A stretch of DNA of 64,000 nucleotides, taken from positions 114,467-178,466 of the forward strand of contig NZ_FNPH01000008.1 in assembly GCF_900107255.1 (NCBI RefSeq), given 5' to 3'. The stretch's first letter is position 1; each line of letters starts with the position of its first letter. The DNA is from Micromonospora pattaloongensis. GTDB lineage: Bacteria; Actinomycetota; Actinomycetes; Mycobacteriales; Micromonosporaceae. Below are positions 20,152-30,142 of the stretch, in pieces. Below the pieces are notes generated by a model, which saw only the letters and a program-made list of their open reading frames with translations, was not told the origin of the DNA and ran no database searches. The translations under genes were made by a program, and so were the position numbers.

Positions 20152-21048
20152 GTGGGGGTGACGGTGCGTATCCGGGCGATGGTCGCGGTAACCGTGACGC
20201 TGGTGCTGGTCGCCGTGGTCGGGATCTTCGTCGTGCTGCGGCAGTGGAGCGGCCGGCTGGCGTTGCCGGGGGCGACCCGGACCTGCACGGTGCGCGCCGA
20301 CGTTCCGGACGCGCCGGCCGGGGCGGCCCGCACGGTCACCCTCAACGCCGAGCAGATGGCCAACGCCGCCACGATCGCGGCCATCGGGACGCAGCACAAG
20401 ATGCCGGAGCGCGGCGTGGTGGTCGCGCTGGCCACCGCGTTCCAGGAGTCGAAGCTGCTGAACCTGGCGGGCGGCGACCGCGACTCGGTCGGGCTGTTCC
20501 AGCAGCGTCCAAGCCAGGGCTGGGGCACCGTCGCGGAGATCCGCGACCCGCGGTACGCGACGAACACCTTCTACGCGGCGCTGAAGAAGGTCCGCGGCTG
20601 GGAGCGGATGCGGGTCACCGAGGCGGCCCAGGCGGTGCAGCGGTCGGCCTTCCCCGAGCTGTACGAGCAGTGGGCCGACGAGTCGCTGGTGTTGACGCGG
20701 GCGCTGCTCGGCGACGCCAGCGGCGCCGTCGCCTGCACCGTGTCGCGGGAGCCGGCGATGCGCGGCAGCGCCGCCGCCGCGGCGCTCGCCACCGGGCTGC
20801 TGCTCGACTGGGGCAACAACCTGGACACCGCGACGCCGGCCGAGCTGACCGGGCTGACCGTCTCGGCCGCGAGCACGCGGGCGGGCTGGCGGTACGCGCA
20901 CTGGCTGGTGTCCCACGCGAGCGATCACGGGGTGAAGCGGGTGCGCTTCGGTGACCTGCAGTGGACGGCCCGGGACGGCAGGTGGGCCAAGGCCGACGAC
21001 GCCCCGGACGCCCGCCGGGTGATCGCCGAGGTCTTCTCGGAGAGCTGA
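20152..21048 (+). CDS. Membrane-anchored transglycosylase-like protein
   Basis: 298 aa. An N-terminal hydrophobic anchor (about 8-29) with few preceding residues suggests an extracytoplasmic domain. VVALATAFQESKLLN (Glu99) followed by DRDSVGLFQQRPSQGWG resembles the catalytic-Glu and GLFQ motifs of lysozyme-like/SLT folds, so a muralytic role is possible. The C-terminal ~130 residues have no clear match. GTG codons at 20152, 20158 and 20164 are all possible starts. It ends 2 bp from the convergent sugar permease gene. The function is inferred from motif likeness only. Confidence 0.65.
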   Translation: MGVTVRIRAMVAVTVTLVLVAVVGIFVVLRQWSGRLALPGATRTCTVRADVPDAPAGAARTVTLNAEQMANAATIAAIGTQHKMPERGVVVALATAFQESKLLNLAGGDRDSVGLFQQRPSQGWGTVAEIRDPRYATNTFYAALKKVRGWERMRVTEAAQAVQRSAFPELYEQWADESLVLTRALLGDASGAVACTVSREPAMRGSAAAAALATGLLLDWGNNLDTATPAELTGLTVSAASTRAGWRYAHWLVSHASDHGVKRVRFGDLQWTARDGRWAKADDAPDARRVIAEVFSES

Positions 21049-21050
21049 GC

Positions 21051-21893
21051 TCAGCCCTTGACCGCTCCGGCGACCAGCCCGGAGACCATCCGGCGCTGCA
21101 CCAGCACGAAGAAGATCATCACGGGCAGGGTGAGCAGCGTCGACGCCGCCATCACCGAGCCCCAGGCCGTGTCGTCCCGCCCGAAGAAGAAGGTCATCGC
21201 GACCGGCAGCGTGTAACGGTCCTCGGTGCTGATGAAGGTGAGCGCGAAGATCAGCTCGTTCCACGCGGTGATGAACGAGAAGATGCTCGTCGCGACCAGC
21301 CCCGGCGCCACCAGCGGCAGCAGCACCCGCCAGAACGTCTGCCAGCGGCTCGCCCCGTCGATCGCCGCCGCCTCCTCCAACTCCCCCGGCACCGCCGCGA
21401 CGAAGCCGCGCAGCATCCAGACCGCGAACGGCAGCGAGAAGCCGAGGTAGACCAGGACCAGGCCGGGCAGCTGGTTGTAGAGCCCGAGCCGGCGGATCAT
21501 CAGAAACAGCGGGATGACCAGCGCCTCCAGCGGGATCATCTGCACCACCAGCAGCATGACCAGAAACGACGTGCGGAGCCGGAACCGGAACCGCGCCACC
21601 GCGGTGGCGGCCAGCAGCGCCAACAGTCCACTGAGGAGCACGGTGGCGACCGCGACGAGCGCGCTGTTGAGGAAGAAGTCGGTGAAGCTGACACCGGGGA
21701 TCACGTCGCCGATCAGGACGTCGCGGTAGTGCCGCAGGGTCGGCTCGCGCGGCACCGGTTGCGGCGTGGCGCTGAAGATCTCCTCGTTCGGCTTCAGCGA
21801 GGTGGAGACCATCCAGAAGACCGGGAAGACCGCGAAGAGCGCCACCAGCAGCCCGGCGGCATTGACGGCGAACTTCCCCACTCCGCGCTTCAC
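21051..21893 (-). CDS. CUT1 sugar ABC transporter permease (MalG type)
   Basis: 280 aa with six hydrophobic segments and the EAA loop ELEEAAAIDGASRWQTFW, which contacts the ATPase. The GTG start overlaps the stop of the upstream permease (GTGA). It pairs with the MalF-type permease and the lipoprotein binder as one importer. No ATPase gene is adjacent, so a shared multiple-sugar ATPase (MsiK type) encoded elsewhere is likely. Confidence 0.93.
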   Translation of the reverse strand: MKRGVGKFAVNAAGLLVALFAVFPVFWMVSTSLKPNEEIFSATPQPVPREPTLRHYRDVLIGDVIPGVSFTDFFLNSALVAVATVLLSGLLALLAATAVARFRFRLRTSFLVMLLVVQMIPLEALVIPLFLMIRRLGLYNQLPGLVLVYLGFSLPFAVWMLRGFVAAVPGELEEAAAIDGASRWQTFWRVLLPLVAPGLVATSIFSFITAWNELIFALTFISTEDRYTLPVAMTFFFGRDDTAWGSVMAASTLLTLPVMIFFVLVQRRMVSGLVAGAVKG

Positions 21894-22870
21894 GACTCCT
21901 CCTGCCGCAGCACCATCCGCACGTAGATGCCGGTCACGACCAGCAGGATCGCGGTGAGGACCACCGCGATCGCCGAGCCCATCCCGAACTTCGGCGGGGG
22001 CGAGAACGCCATCGCGTACGAGTAGATCGACAGCATGAACGTCGAGCGGTCCTGGGTGCCGCCGGCGAGCACGTACTGCTGGGTGAAGACCTTGAAGTCC
22101 CAGATGGTCGAGAGCACCACCAGGATGCCGAAGACCGGCCGCAGCAGCGGAAACGTCACGGACCAGAACACCCGCCACGGGCCGGCGCCGTCGACGCGGG
22201 CCGCCTCCTGCAGCTCCGCCGGAACGCTCTTGAGCCCGGCGAGCACGCTGACCGCGACGAACGGGAACGAGTGCCACACCACCACGAGCGTCAGCACCGC
22301 GAAGAACGTCAACGGCGAGTTGAACCAGCCGTACCCGGTCCAGTCGGTCCGGCCGAACAGCGCCAGGGACAGCCCGTCGGGCAGCTGGTTGAACAGCCAG
22401 GTCACCAGCCCGCTGGTGTCGTCGAAGAGCCACTTCCAGACGATCGCCCCGGTCAGCGCCGGCGTCGCCCACGCCAGCATCACGCACCCGCCGACGAAGG
22501 CGGCCATCCGCCGGCCGAGCCGGTTGAGCAACAACCCCACCAGGGTGCCGAGGACCATCGTCAGCACCACGTTCGCGGCGGCGAAGAGCACGGTGTTGCG
22601 CAGCACCGTCCGGAAGAAGGGATCGCCGAGAATCTCGGCGTAGTTCGCCAACCCCACCCACGGCCAGGGCTGGTCCCCGCGCAGCTGACGGATGCCCAGC
22701 TCGTGAAAGGACATCGCGACCACCTGGCCGAGCGGCCACAGCAGCAGGACCGCGATGACCAGCAGGGCCGGCAGCAGCAACAGGTACGGCAGGCGGTCGC
22801 GACGGGGACGTCGCCGCGCGGTGGTCGGGCCCGCGGCGACGTCCTCCGACGTCCGGGTCAGCGTCGTCAC
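21890..22870 (-). CDS. CUT1 sugar ABC transporter permease (MalF type)
   Basis: 326 aa. Basic N-terminal tail, then six hydrophobic segments beginning with LPYLLLLPALLVIAVLLLW, and an EAA loop ELQEAARVDGAGPWRVFW. The GTG start overlaps the stop of the binding-protein gene and the stop overlaps the next permease start, so the three genes are translationally coupled. Confidence 0.93.
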   Translation of the reverse strand: MTTLTRTSEDVAAGPTTARRRPRRDRLPYLLLLPALLVIAVLLLWPLGQVVAMSFHELGIRQLRGDQPWPWVGLANYAEILGDPFFRTVLRNTVLFAAANVVLTMVLGTLVGLLLNRLGRRMAAFVGGCVMLAWATPALTGAIVWKWLFDDTSGLVTWLFNQLPDGLSLALFGRTDWTGYGWFNSPLTFFAVLTLVVVWHSFPFVAVSVLAGLKSVPAELQEAARVDGAGPWRVFWSVTFPLLRPVFGILVVLSTIWDFKVFTQQYVLAGGTQDRSTFMLSIYSYAMAFSPPPKFGMGSAIAVVLTAILLVVTGIYVRMVLRQEES

Positions 22871-24159
22871 TTGGCGTTGAGGATGCTTTCCATCTCGGAC
22901 GCGGCCTCGGCGGTCGCCTGGTCGACCGTCTTCTGGCCCTTCATGACCGCGCTGTTCATGGTCTGCGTCACCGTCCTGGTCCGACTGACCTCCACCCACT
23001 TCGGCGTCACCGGGGTGAGCCGGGTGTTCTGCATCGTGCTGGCGAAGGCCGCCATGATCTTGTCGTCGCGGTACCGGCTGCCGCCGACGAGGTCGGAGTA
23101 GACCGGGAAGAAGCCGAGGTTGTCGGCGAACTTCTGGTCGTTCTCCTTCTTGAGCAGCACCGTCAGGTAGTCCCAGGCGAGCTCCTGACGCTTGCTGTCC
23201 TTCCAGATCGCCAGGTCCGAGCCGCCGGCGAACGCGGGCGCCGGCTTGCCGTCCGGGCCGGGGATCGGGAACGTGCCCCACACCTTCTCGATGTCGGGGT
23301 TGTCCTTCTTGATGGCGCCCTGCTGCCAGCTGCCGGCGAACGCCATCGCCGCCCTACCGGTGGCGAACTGCGTCCGCGCATCGATCTCGTTCCAGCCGGC
23401 CGCGGCCGGCGGCGCCACCTTGTGCCTGGTCACCAGCTCGGTCCAGAAGCTGACCGCCCGCCTCGCCTCCGCCGAGGTGTAGCCGGACTTCCAGGCGTCA
23501 CCGTCCCGCGTGGCGATCTCCCCGCCCGCGGACCACAGGATCGAGTAGAAGGGCAGCTCGGAGTTGCCGGGCAGGGCGATGCCGTACGTGCCGGGCTTCT
23601 TGGCCTGCACCGCCTTGGCCGCGGCGACCAGCTCGTCCCAGCTCGTCGGCGGCTTCACGCCGGCCTCGGCGAACCAGTCGGTCCGGTAGTACATCGCCCG
23701 GACGCCGGCGTACCACGGCACGCCGTACTGGGCGCCGTCCAGCTGCGCGTTCTTCACCAGGTCGGGGAGGATGTCCTTGCCCTCCGGCCAGCCGGCCATC
23801 CGGGCGGTCAGGTCGGCGAGCGCGTCCTGCGCCGCCCAGCCCTGCGTCTCGGTGTTGCCCAGCTCCGTCACGTCCGGGCCGTCCCCACCGGCGAGCGCGG
23901 CCTGGAACTTCTTCGGCGCCTCGAGCCAGGGGATGTACTGCACGACCACGTCGGTGCCGGGGTGCTTCTGCCTGAACTCTGCCTCGACCCCGTCAAGGAA
24001 GGCGGTCTGCGCAGCGCTGCCGTCGCCCATCATCCAGACCGTCAGCTTGCTGTTGTCGGCCGCCTTGTCGGCGTCCGAGCCGCCACCGCACCCCCCGAGC
24101 AGCAGCGCGGCCGAGGCCGCCACGGCGGTGAACGGGACGACTGCTCTCCAGGTTCTCAC
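22867..24159 (-). CDS. Sugar-binding lipoprotein of a CUT1 ABC transporter
   Basis: 430 aa extracellular solute-binding protein (family 1). I choose the GTG at 24159 because GAGGAG lies about 8 nt upstream and it gives a classic lipoprotein signal: a basic start, a hydrophobic run and LLGGC with Cys24. An in-frame ATG at 24186 would add nine residues and fall inside the palindrome. Mature features (LTVWMMGDG, DVTELGNTETQGWA, MAFAGSWQQG) fit oligosaccharide or amino-sugar binders. The ligand is not identified. Confidence 0.9.
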   Translation of the reverse strand: MRTWRAVVPFTAVAASAALLLGGCGGGSDADKAADNSKLTVWMMGDGSAAQTAFLDGVEAEFRQKHPGTDVVVQYIPWLEAPKKFQAALAGGDGPDVTELGNTETQGWAAQDALADLTARMAGWPEGKDILPDLVKNAQLDGAQYGVPWYAGVRAMYYRTDWFAEAGVKPPTSWDELVAAAKAVQAKKPGTYGIALPGNSELPFYSILWSAGGEIATRDGDAWKSGYTSAEARRAVSFWTELVTRHKVAPPAAAGWNEIDARTQFATGRAAMAFAGSWQQGAIKKDNPDIEKVWGTFPIPGPDGKPAPAFAGGSDLAIWKDSKRQELAWDYLTVLLKKENDQKFADNLGFFPVYSDLVGGSRYRDDKIMAAFASTMQNTRLTPVTPKWVEVSRTRTVTQTMNSAVMKGQKTVDQATAEAASEMESILNAK

Positions 24160-24184
24160 GCCACTTCTCCTCGCGCCGTTTGGC

Positions 24185-24218
24185 ATTTACCTACTTCGCC
24201 GCACGATAGTAGGTAAAT
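24185..24218 (-). promoter_or_regulatory. Palindromic operator candidate of the sugar importer
   Basis: Perfect inverted repeat ATTTACCTACT (24185-24195) and AGTAGGTAAAT (24208-24218) with a 12-bp spacer, in an AT-rich island of otherwise ~70% GC DNA. It lies 25 bp before the binding-protein start. The overlapping GTAAATTTCCTTTAC (24213-24227) forms a second GTAAA/TTTAC pair. AT-rich half-sites of this kind are seen for ROK and LacI sugar regulators; no regulator gene is adjacent. Confidence 0.6.
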
Positions 24219-24269
24219 TTCCTTTACGACAGAGGGTGCGTCGGGCGGAGAACGGGGCCGGACAGCGCG

Positions 24270-24301
24270 GGGGGCGCCCGACCGGCCGGTCAGGCGCCCC
24301 C
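24270..24301 (-). terminator. Two-step hairpin after the GlsB/YeaQ gene
   Basis: GGGGGCGCC (24270-24278) pairs with GGCGCCCCC (24293-24301); the interior GACCGG/CCGGTC adds six more pairs. It lies just beyond the end of the GlsB-family gene and before the sugar-importer promoter. Confidence 0.6.
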
Positions 24302-24320
24302 GAGCTACGCGGTGACGAGG

Positions 24321-24599
24321 TCAGTAGCGGCTCACGCCACGACGCCCGCCGACACCGGCCACGATCGCCACACCGATCGCCGCCAGGACGACCTGGAGCA
24401 GAAGCTCGGTCCAGTCCACGCCCGACGTGTCGGCCAGACCGGCGGCGCGCGCGATCACGGTGCCGAGCAGGGCCGCGCCCACACCGATCAGCATGGTGAG
24501 CCAGATCGGGATGTTCTGCCGACCCGGGACCATCAGGCGGCCCAGGGCACCGATAACCAGACCAACGATGAGCGCCGTGATAATGCCGGTGACAGTCAT
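24321..24599 (-). CDS. GlsB/YeaQ/YmgE family stress-response membrane protein
   Basis: 92 aa from ATG with a strong GGAGGA site. Three hydrophobic segments: ITALIVGLVIGALGRLMVPG (the family signature with Gly-rich turn and RL), IPIWLTMLIGVGAALLGTVIA and a C-terminal helix. Small membrane proteins of this family (transglycosylase-associated) are often induced by stress; their biochemical role is unknown. The longer upstream frame overlaps the NUDIX gene and is rejected. Confidence 0.88.
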   Translation of the reverse strand: MTVTGIITALIVGLVIGALGRLMVPGRQNIPIWLTMLIGVGAALLGTVIARAAGLADTSGVDWTELLLQVVLAAIGVAIVAGVGGRRGVSRY

Positions 24600-24682
24600 G
24601 ATGTCCTCCTCCGGGGGTTCACGTTTGTGGTGACCCGTAAATGCCCGACCCTCGGAGAATCCAAACCGGATCGATGTCCCGC

Positions 24683-25194
24683 TCACCCGCGCCGGCGCCG
24701 CCGCACCTCCGCCACCGCCGCGTCCATGGTCGGAAACGCCAGTGGCGGCGGATCGGCCAGCGCGAACCACCGCAGCCCGGTCGACTCGGCGGGGTCGAGG
24801 GTGATCTCACCCCCGTCGAGGGTCGCCAGGAAAAAGCAGTCGAGTACGGGCAGCAGCTCTCCCTGCCACTCGTAGTCACCCAGGTACATGCCGACGAACT
24901 CGCCGAGCACCACCTCGACGCCGAGCTCCTCGCGCCCCTCCCGGACGGCGGCGTCGGCCGGATGCTCCCGGCCGTCGCAGAACCCGCCCGGCAGCTCCCA
25001 CCGCCCGGCCCCCGGTTCCGCCGCGCGCCGCAGCGCCAGGAACCGGGCGCCGTCGAGCACCACGAGTCCCCCGGTCGGACGCGGGTTGAGAAAGAGCTCG
25101 TAGCCGCAGCCGGCGCACCGGGTCGGTGGCGCGGCCGCCAGCGCCGCCGCACAGCGCGGACAGTACGCGGCGGCGCTGCCGTAACCGCGGGGCG

Positions 25195-25198
<4 letters not shown>
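24683..25198 (-). CDS. NUDIX hydrolase with N-terminal zinc ribbon
   Basis: 171 aa. CPRC (13-16) and CAGC (28-31) form a zinc ribbon as in NudC-like enzymes. The Nudix box runs [23 protein letters not shown] with all conserved Gly/Glu/Arg residues, giving the Mg2+-binding REGREE helix. It probably hydrolyses a nucleoside diphosphate derivative; the NADH pyrophosphatase family has the same ribbon-plus-Nudix plan but is longer. The GTG start overlaps the lepA stop. Confidence 0.88.
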
Positions 25199-27078
<1,880 letters not shown>

Positions 27079-27115
27079 GGCGGTCCGTTCTGGTCGGCTG
27101 TCTGCGGTGAACAAC

Positions 27116-27134
27116 GGCCGGCGCGCCGCCGGCC
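27116..27134 (-). terminator. Short hairpin between DUF4240 gene and lepA
   Basis: GGCCGGC (27116-27122) pairs with GCCGGCC (27128-27134) around a 5-nt loop, between the DUF4240 stop and the lepA start. It could be a weak terminator or part of the lepA leader. Confidence 0.35.
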
Positions 27135-27173
27135 ACTCTCTATGCTCCCACGTCCCCCGGAGCGGCCGTCGGA

Positions 27174-27710
27174 TCACTCCTCCGGCGGCTCCACGAAGAG
27201 CGCCGCCAGCTTCGGCAGCCGCCGCCGCGCCTCGTCCTCGTCGTCGAAGTCCCAGAACTCCTCCGGCCCCGACGCCGGCTGCGGCGCGTCCGCGGCGGGC
27301 AGCTCCGCCCCGGTCGCCCGCAGGTGCGCGCGGAACGCGACGCCGATCATGTCGGCCGCCTCCAGCTCCTGGCCGGTGGCCGCGGCCCGCCGCACCGCCG
27401 GCGACTCGGCGAGCGAGTCCGGCTCGGCGACCGCGCGGGCGAAGACCTCCCGCCCCTGCGCCATCAGCCAGCCGCGGAAGTAGTCGAAGCCATCGTCGGA
27501 GCAGCCGCCGTTGATCAGGTACGCCGCGCCCCACAGGTCCTCGCGGTAGGAGGCGGCCAGCACCCGCCACAGGTGCCGGTCCCATCCGACGATCTCGCTC
27601 GGCTCCAGGTCGGCCAGCGCCGACTCCAGGCGCGCGGCGACCGTCTCGGTGTCGCCGTCGCCACCGGCCCGCGCCTGGTCGATCAACGTCCAGAACTGCT
27701 GCGTGTCCAT
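27174..27710 (-). CDS. DUF4240 domain protein
   Basis: 178 aa from ATG (MDTQQFW). The N-terminal two thirds match the DUF4240 pattern: FWTLIDQAR, then [21 protein letters not shown] and [29 protein letters not shown]. The C-terminus is acidic (FDDEDEARR). DUF4240 proteins resemble SMI1/KNR4-like or immunity-type proteins, but no toxin gene is adjacent and no function is established. Divergent from the phosphotransferase gene, 46 bp between starts. Confidence 0.8.
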   Translation of the reverse strand: MDTQQFWTLIDQARAGGDGDTETVAARLESALADLEPSEIVGWDRHLWRVLAASYREDLWGAAYLINGGCSDDGFDYFRGWLMAQGREVFARAVAEPDSLAESPAVRRAAATGQELEAADMIGVAFRAHLRATGAELPAADAPQPASGPEEFWDFDDEDEARRRLPKLAALFVEPPEE

Positions 27711-27756
27711 GGCGCGGCAGTGTGCCACGTCGGTCCGACACGGGCAGCATGGACGG

Positions 27757-28740
27757 ATGTCCGCGAGTCCCGTGTCGCCGGTGCCGTACGGCGCTACCGC
27801 CGTACGGCCGGACTGGGCCGACCTCTCCGAGGCGCTGCGCGCCGCCGTCGCCGGCCGCCTCGGCGCCCCGGTCACCGGCGCGGTCACCGCGGGCGGCGGC
27901 TTCACCCGCGGCTTCGCGGCGGTCCTGACCACGGGGGCCGGCGACCGCGTCTTCGTGAAGGCCGCGTCCCGCGTCGACCAGCCGCACCTCGCCGACTGGT
28001 ACGCCCGGGAGGCGGCGATCACCGCCGTCCTGCCCGGCGCGGTGCCGGCGCCCCGACCGCGCTGGACGCTGACCGCGGCCGGGCACGTGGTGGTCTGCTT
28101 CGACGCGATCCACGGTCACGTCCCCGGGCTGCCCTGGGACCGGCGGGAGCTCGACGCCGCGCTGTCGGCGTGGGCCACCGCGGCGGACGCGCTGCGCGAG
28201 CCCCCGCCCGGGCTGCTCGCCGTGGGGCTCCCCGCGCTTGCGGACCTGCTCCGCGCCGACCTGTCGTGGTGGAACGAGATCGCCGCCGGTCGGCACCCGC
28301 TGCCCGAGGTGCCGCCGCACGCCGCCGCCCGGCTGACCGAGTTGGCCACGCTGGAGGCGGCGCTGCCGGCGTACTGCGTCGGGGGTGGCGCGATCCACGG
28401 CGACCTGCGGCTGGACAACGTGCTGGTCGACCGGGCCGGGGCGGCATGGATCTGCGACTGGACCTGGCCCTGCCTCGGCCCCGCCTGGTTCGACACGGCC
28501 ACTCTGCTCGTCACCGCGCACGCCAGCGGCCTGGACGCCGACGCGCTCTTCGCCGCGCACCCGACCGCCCGGCACGCGCCGCCCGACGCCCTGGACGGCG
28601 CCCTGGCCGCATTGTCGGGGTACTGGCTCACCGCGGCCATGTCCGGTCCGACGGACGCCTCCCCCGCGGTCCGGTCGCACCAGCGGTGGAGCGGCGAGAC
28701 GGCGCTGGCCTGGCTCTGCGCGCGCCGGGGTTGGCGCTGA
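27757..28740 (+). CDS. Aminoglycoside phosphotransferase-like kinase
   Basis: 327 aa with an APH/choline-kinase fold. The N-lobe has FVKAAS (likely ATP Lys). The Brenner motif is HGDLRLDN (His214, catalytic Asp216, Asn221), and ICDWTW (Asp234) is the Mg2+-binding aspartate. The family phosphorylates small molecules such as antibiotics, choline or sugars; nothing in the context shows which. The upstream part of the open frame is antisense to the DUF4240 gene and is left out. Confidence 0.82.
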   Translation: MSASPVSPVPYGATAVRPDWADLSEALRAAVAGRLGAPVTGAVTAGGGFTRGFAAVLTTGAGDRVFVKAASRVDQPHLADWYAREAAITAVLPGAVPAPRPRWTLTAAGHVVVCFDAIHGHVPGLPWDRRELDAALSAWATAADALREPPPGLLAVGLPALADLLRADLSWWNEIAAGRHPLPEVPPHAAARLTELATLEAALPAYCVGGGAIHGDLRLDNVLVDRAGAAWICDWTWPCLGPAWFDTATLLVTAHASGLDADALFAAHPTARHAPPDALDGALAALSGYWLTAAMSGPTDASPAVRSHQRWSGETALAWLCARRGWR

Positions 28741-28746
28741 GCGGTT

Positions 28747-28775
28747 TTGGCGGTGCCGGGACCACCTGGTAATCT
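28747..28775 (+). promoter_or_regulatory. Candidate housekeeping promoter of rpsT
   Basis: TTGGCG (28747-28752), 17-bp spacer, TAATCT (28770-28775). This would start transcription near 28782, giving a leader of about 72 nt before rpsT. Confidence 0.5.
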
Positions 28776-28853
28776 GGCGTTTCGCGCCTGGTGACGTGTT
28801 CCTGTCGCCTGCGCTCAAGCAAATCACCCGAACTACCAGGACGAGGCTGTCGC

Positions 28854-29120
28854 GTGGCGAACATCAAGTCCCAGATCAAGCGCAACCGGCAGAACGAGAA
28901 GCGCCGGCTGCGCAACAAGTCGGTCAAGTCGTCGCTGAAGACCGCCATCCGCAAGTTCAACGAGGCCAGCGAGGCGGGCAACGCCGAGCAGGCCAGCGTG
29001 CTGATGCGGGACGCCTCGCGCCAGCTGGACGTGGCGGTCAGCAAGGGCGTGATCCACAAGAACCAGGCCGCGAACCGCAAGTCGGCGATCGCGAAGCGCC
29101 TGCAGTCGCTCTCCGCCTGA
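28854..29120 (+). CDS. rpsT: 30S ribosomal protein S20
   Basis: Primary 16S-binding protein of the small subunit. 88 aa from GTG ([23 protein letters not shown]...), the usual length, rich in Lys/Arg, ending KRLQSLSA. The upstream ATG-less extension of the frame is excluded because S20 begins at this GTG. ACGAGG lies upstream as the ribosome-binding site. Monocistronic between a promoter and a strong hairpin. Confidence 0.98.
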   Translation: MANIKSQIKRNRQNEKRRLRNKSVKSSLKTAIRKFNEASEAGNAEQASVLMRDASRQLDVAVSKGVIHKNQAANRKSAIAKRLQSLSA

Positions 29121-29140
29121 CGGATTCGACTCACAGCTGC

Positions 29141-29182
29141 ACGGGCATCGTCCCGAGCCATCCGGCTCCGGACGGTGCCCGT
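29141..29182. terminator. Terminator after rpsT
   Basis: Thirteen-pair stem ACGGGCATCGTCC (29141-29153) with 29170-29182 (one G-U), plus an inner GAGCC/GGCTC stem. It lies between convergent rpsT and the repeat-bearing membrane protein gene. Confidence 0.65.
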
Positions 29183-29200
29183 TGGCCTGTTGGTGTCCCG

Positions 29201-30142
29201 TTACCGGTAGCGCCGCGTCGCCGACTGCCGTGAGCGCTGCTCCGGGGTGTCCGCCGGGTCCATCCGATCCGTCAGATCCATCCGCTGCCGCACCTGCCGG
29301 TGCAGGTGCTCCGCGGCGGGCGCGTTGACCGGGTGACCACCGTCGCCCGTCCGGTCGGCTGTCGCCGTCCCCGTCGGCGCCTCGTCGCCGTCCGGCGACG
29401 CCGCCGCCCGCTCCCCCTCCGCGGGTCGCTCGCCCCCCGCGGGTCGCTCGCCCCCCGCGGGTCGCTCGCCCCCCGCGGGTCGCTCGCCCCCCGCGGGTCG
29501 CTCGCCCCCCGCGGGCGTGGCCCCTCCGCCGGCCTCCAGCGTCGTCGTCCTGCCGCCCGCCGTGTGATCGACCGGGAGTGCGGCGTCGTGCCCGACGCCG
29601 ACAGCCATCACGCCGCCGGGCGCGGCGACGGCGAGCTCGGCGGTGTCCCACTCCGCTGCCGCGGCGTCGACGCCGAGCGGCGCCGCCGCCTCGACGGCCG
29701 GCATCTCCCGAGTCGGGGTCGCGTCGGAGCCGCCACCGGGTTGCCACGCCGGGCGCAGGGCCACCGGCCCGGAACCGGGTGACGGAACCGGTGCCGGCGG
29801 CGCGGGCGCGCGGGCCCGACCGATCGCCGGCGTCACCTCCCGCCGGAACCGCGCCTGCTCGCGGTCGGGCACGTCGGCGGCCGAGCGCGCCACCGCTCCG
29901 GCCACCAGGTCGTTGATTTTGACCATGACGGCGACCGTCAGCGGAAGGACCAGCACCCCCCACCAGGTCACCAGCTCGGCAAGCGCGAGCAGCAGGCCGA
30001 ACGCGATAACGCCCTCGAAGAACACGAAGCACAGGACGCCGCCGGGGTTGAGGTATCGCAGCCCGAGCATCCGCGCGTACAGCGGTCGCAGCCGGACCTG
30101 GTCGGGCGAGAGCCCGACGACGCCCGGCGGCTCCCCGGTCAC
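29201..30142 (-). CDS. Membrane protein with AGGERP repeats, unknown function
   Basis: 313 aa from a GTG overlapping the holA stop. The N-terminal part (PDQVRLRPLYARMLGLRYLNPGGVLCFVFFEG) is well ordered, followed by two hydrophobic segments (about 35-75). The remaining ~230 residues are low-complexity and Ala/Pro/Gly/Asp-rich, with five identical tandem AGGERP units. I do not recognise the family beyond a small two-helix membrane domain that recurs beside holA in related genomes by inference. Coupling to holA suggests only co-expression. Confidence 0.7.
   Translation of the reverse strand: MTGEPPGVVGLSPDQVRLRPLYARMLGLRYLNPGGVLCFVFFEGVIAFGLLLALAELVTWWGVLVLPLTVAVMVKINDLVAGAVARSAADVPDREQARFRREVTPAIGRARAPAPPAPVPSPGSGPVALRPAWQPGGGSDATPTREMPAVEAAAPLGVDAAAAEWDTAELAVAAPGGVMAVGVGHDAALPVDHTAGGRTTTLEAGGGATPAGGERPAGGERPAGGERPAGGERPAGGERPAEGERAAASPDGDEAPTGTATADRTGDGGHPVNAPAAEHLHRQVRQRMDLTDRMDPADTPEQRSRQSATRRYR
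29423..29512 (-). repeat. Five identical 18-bp tandem repeats in a coding region
   Basis: The unit gggtcgctcgccccccgc is repeated exactly five times (29423-29512), encoding AGGERP on the minus strand; a degenerate sixth unit (AEGERA) follows. Identity at every position points to recent slippage expansion. Confidence 0.9.

Noticed and set aside
27174..27710. DUF4240 gene and the APH-like kinase as a toxin-antitoxin or defence pair
   Set aside because: Divergent genes with separate starts; both families occur alone, and there is no toxin-like partner.
29423..29512. Tandem repeats as a possible CRISPR or replication iteron
   Set aside because: Directly adjacent copies without spacers, in frame inside a gene, far from dnaA/dnaN.
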